21,145 bases of DNA from Chara braunii (Eukaryota > Streptophyta > Charophyceae > Charales > Characeae): positions 1,102,843-1,123,987 of the forward strand of contig BFEA01000040.1 of NCBI GenBank assembly GCA_003427395.1, in the 5' to 3' direction. Positions 18,516 through 21,145 of the stretch are shown here, one piece after another. Each line of letters starts with the position of its first letter. Within the stretch, counting starts at the first letter, position 1. Both the position numbers and the translations under genes were made by a program. A model generated the notes under the pieces. The model had not been told where the DNA came from, made no database searches, and saw only the letters and a program-made list of their open reading frames with translations.

Positions 18516-19310
18516 TTGCTCCTTCCAATACGCAGGCAGTCCAGGGGTTCTTTAAGCGTTTCTCTTCTCTTGTGCGTAGGCTAAGCGTCATCCTTAGGCC
18601 ACGCACCATTTCCCTAAGCATTTTGGCTATATGGCGTCATCGGGGTGCGGCGGGGCCGTCCTCCACCTCACCTCTACGCATCCATCGGATCTCACAATTT
18701 GCTTCCCACCTTATTGAAGTAAGCCCCTTAGTCTTTTCGGGGTCCTCATATGCATGCACACACAACATCACAATTTCTTTGGTACTATTGCACTCTCAAT
18801 CACATTTTCAAGTCTTCAAGTGCAAACATCATTTTCATGAATTGGCTCTATGTCAAGGGTCCCATAGCCCCTTTGTCCCTCTTTCCTTTCGCTCTTGGAG
18901 CCCAGTTCCTCTCGCCCTTATCCCGCTCAAGGCATTTCTAGCCATTACTCACCTGCACAATCCCACACAAGCAAGAAGATCCATACAATGTGCCCCATTG
19001 GGGGTCAACACATAGTCCTTCCCACATGCCTATTCTTTCCATGCTCTTTGGTTGTGCTTTGTTCCCTCTTTGTTGTTCAATCAGCCCATCCTCTTCTCAT
19101 AGTCATGCAGTCGGGGAAATGGTTGAGTCAAACTGACCTCTCTCTCAACTTATGCTCTCTTCCGGATCCCGCCTTTTTCTCCCACTTTTTCAAACGTCCT
19201 TTCTTTTGCCATCTTGGTGGCACAAGGGGCCGACTATCCTCCCCTCGTCCTCTTTCTCCACCAAGTGAGGTCTGATTTCGTTCACCGTCCGTACCCTGGC
19301 AATGTTTTCC
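18516..19310. other. Region without a recognisable gene
   Basis: A 171-codon plus-strand frame exists at 18500-19015, but its composition is Ser/Leu/His-rich with no domain or motif, and I do not accept it as a gene. No repeats stand out. Confidence 0.4.
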
Positions 19311-19480
19311 AAGTGAGGGGAGAAGGGTTAGTCATATGCCAAGGGAGGGGAAGGGGGAGAGGTAGAGAGATGACGAGGTGACAAGGGGGGGTAAGAAGGA
19401 CTAGAGAAGGAGAGGGACAAAGAGGGAGAGAGAGAGAAGGAGGGAGGGAGAGAGAGAGAGAGAGAGAGGGAGAGAGAGGA
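19311..19480. repeat. Purine-rich (GA)n tract
   Basis: Nearly all purine on the plus strand, passing from GGGGAGAAGGG-type sequence into pure AGAGAG near 19430-19475. Such tracts can form triplex DNA. It lies just before the minisatellite, which has related AGAGAAGGGG segments. Confidence 0.85.
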
Positions 19481-19595
19481 AGGCCTTCCTAATCAAAATC
19501 AGCCCCCCGTAGTGTCGATCATTCGTCCCATAGAATAAGTTAAACTAAGTAAGTCGTGGAGTATTATGTGTGAACATGACAACGAGAAGCTAGAT

Positions 19596-21145
19596 CCAAA
19601 AAGATGAGCTCAACTAAGTGAGGATCCGGAACATGAATTTGACAACGCACAAAGAGAAGGAGAACATGAACTTGACAATGCACAAAGGGAAGGGGCCAAC
19701 TAGGCAAAAATCCGGAATATGAACTTGACAATGCACAAAGGGAAGGGGAACATGAACTTGACAATGCACAAAGGGAAGGGACCAACTAAGCAAAGATCCG
19801 GAATATGAACTTGACAATGCACAAAGAGAAGGGGAACATGACCTTGACAATGCACAAAGAGAAGGGGAAGATGAACTTGACAATGCACAAAGAGAAGGGA
19901 TTAACTAAGCAAAGATCCGGACTATGAACTTGATAATGCACAAAGAGAAGGGCTCAACTAAGCAAAGATCCGGAATACGAACTCGACAAAGCACAATGAG
20001 AAGGAGATCATGAACTTGACAAATGCACAAAGGAAAGGGATTAGAGATCCGGAATATGAACTTGACAATGCACAATGAGAAGGGCTCAACTAAACAAAGA
20101 TCCGGGATACGGACTTGACATGCACAATGGGAAGGGGAACATGAACTTGACAATGAACAAGGAGAAGGGCTCTACTAAGGCAAGATCCGGAACATGAACT
20201 TGACAATGCGCAAAAAAGGGGGATCATGAACTAGACAATGCACAAGGAGAAGGGGAATCATGATCTTGACAATGCATAAGGGGAAGGGATCAGCTAAGCA
20301 AAGATCCGGAATACGAACTCAACAAGGCACAATGAGAAGGAGATCATGAACTTGACAAATGCACAAAGGAAAGGGATTAGAGACCCGGAATATGAACTTG
20401 ACAATGCACAATGAGAAAGGCTCAACTAAGCAAAGATCCGGGATACGGACTTGGCATGCACAATGAGAAGGGGAACATGAACTTGACAATGAAACAAGGA
20501 GAAGGGCCCTACTAAGCAAAGATTCGGAACATGAACTTGACAATGCGCAAAGAAAGGGGGAACATGAACTAGACAAAGCACAAGGAGAAGGGCCCTACTA
20601 AGCAAAGATCCGGAATATGAACTTGACAATGCGCAAAGAAAGGGGGAACATGAACTAGACAATGCACAGGGAGAAGGGGAATCATGATCTTGACAATGCA
20701 AAAGGGGAAGGGATCAACTAAGCAAAGATCCGGAAAATGATCTTGACCATGCGCAAAGAGAAGGGGGATATGAACTTGGCATTGCACAAAGAGAAGGGGA
20801 ACATGAACTTGGCAATACACAAAGAAAAGGGATTGAAGATCCGAAATATGATCTTGACAATGCACAATGAGAAGGGCTCAACTAAGCAAAGACCCGGGAT
20901 ATGGACTTGACATGCACAATGAGAAGGGGAATATGAACTTGACAATGAACAAGGAGAAGGGATCTACTAAGCAAAGATCCGGAACATGAACTTGACAATG
21001 CACAAAGAGAAGGGGAACATGAACTTCACAATGCACAAGGAGAAGGGGAGTCATGAACTTGACAATGCACAAGGAGAAGGGGAACATGATCCAGACAATG
21101 CACAAAGAGAAGGGGAACATGAACTTGACAATACACAAAGGAAAG
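19596..21145. repeat. 33-bp minisatellite with higher-order structure
   Basis: The basic unit is about 33 bp (GAACATGAACTTGACAATGC followed by ACAAAGAGAAGGG). Some units carry an extra ~20-bp spacer CTCAACTAAGCAAAGATCCG, giving ~53-bp units. Larger blocks repeat: sequence near 19971-20110 recurs 336 bp later near 20307-20446, and one marker recurs a further 456 bp on. The array runs off the window. As 33 is a multiple of three, minus-strand frames stay open and give a repeated 11-residue peptide such as PFSLCIVKFMF, which I take as a by-product. Confidence 0.9.

Noticed and set aside
18500-19015. A 171-codon plus-strand frame
   Set aside because: No domain, biased composition, no neighbour support, and it begins in the region opposite the RT frame.
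19596-21145. CRISPR-like array of short repeats
   Set aside because: Units are adjacent and diverged, with no unique spacers of constant length, in eukaryotic repeat DNA.

Overview
This is eukaryotic repeat DNA. It holds retroelement genes in both orientations, long microsatellites, dispersed direct repeats and a minisatellite, and no gene I can assign to the host cell. Two primer-binding-site candidates close to the 3' end of plant-type initiator tRNA-Met, and the style of the gag proteins, suggest a green-lineage organism. A charophyte-type alga is my best guess, held at low confidence.

Layout. 1-514: a (CA)n tract, then AT-rich DNA with one strong hairpin. 515-1794: repeat A (515-1227, LTR-like) running straight into repeat B (571 bp). 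2442-10586: a plus-strand Ty3/gypsy-type element. It has a PBS, then gag, protease, reverse transcriptase and RNase H in one frame (2596-6858), a PHD finger joined to an integrase (6851-8572), and two or three unrecognised downstream ORFs (8569-10586). 10587-11921: no gene, but several inverted repeats and a 76-nt pre-miRNA-like hairpin. 11922-12492: second copy of B. 12486-15178: a broken minus-strand gag, its long leader and its PBS. 15180-15989: second copy of A, probably the 5' LTR of that minus-strand element. 17262-18515: a broken minus-strand reverse transcriptase of a different, Penelope-like type. 19311-21145: a purine-rich tract and a GA/AC-rich minisatellite that runs off the window.

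The plus-strand element is the most interesting part. Its genes form a chain in which each stop is TGA and overlaps the next ATG (ATGGATGA at 6851, ATGA at 8569, ATGA at 9024). This looks like termination-reinitiation or frameshift coupling. The integrase carries a canonical Cys4-His-Cys3 PHD finger at its N-terminus, a chromatin-reader module that could guide integration as chromodomains do in chromoviruses. About 2 kb of further coding sequence follows the integrase.

Every in-frame interruption that I could place in the retroelement frames is TAG or TAA and never TGA, although CGA codons are abundant. This is either chance decay or a sign that TAG and TAA are read as glutamine. Under the standard code most of these genes are dead copies.
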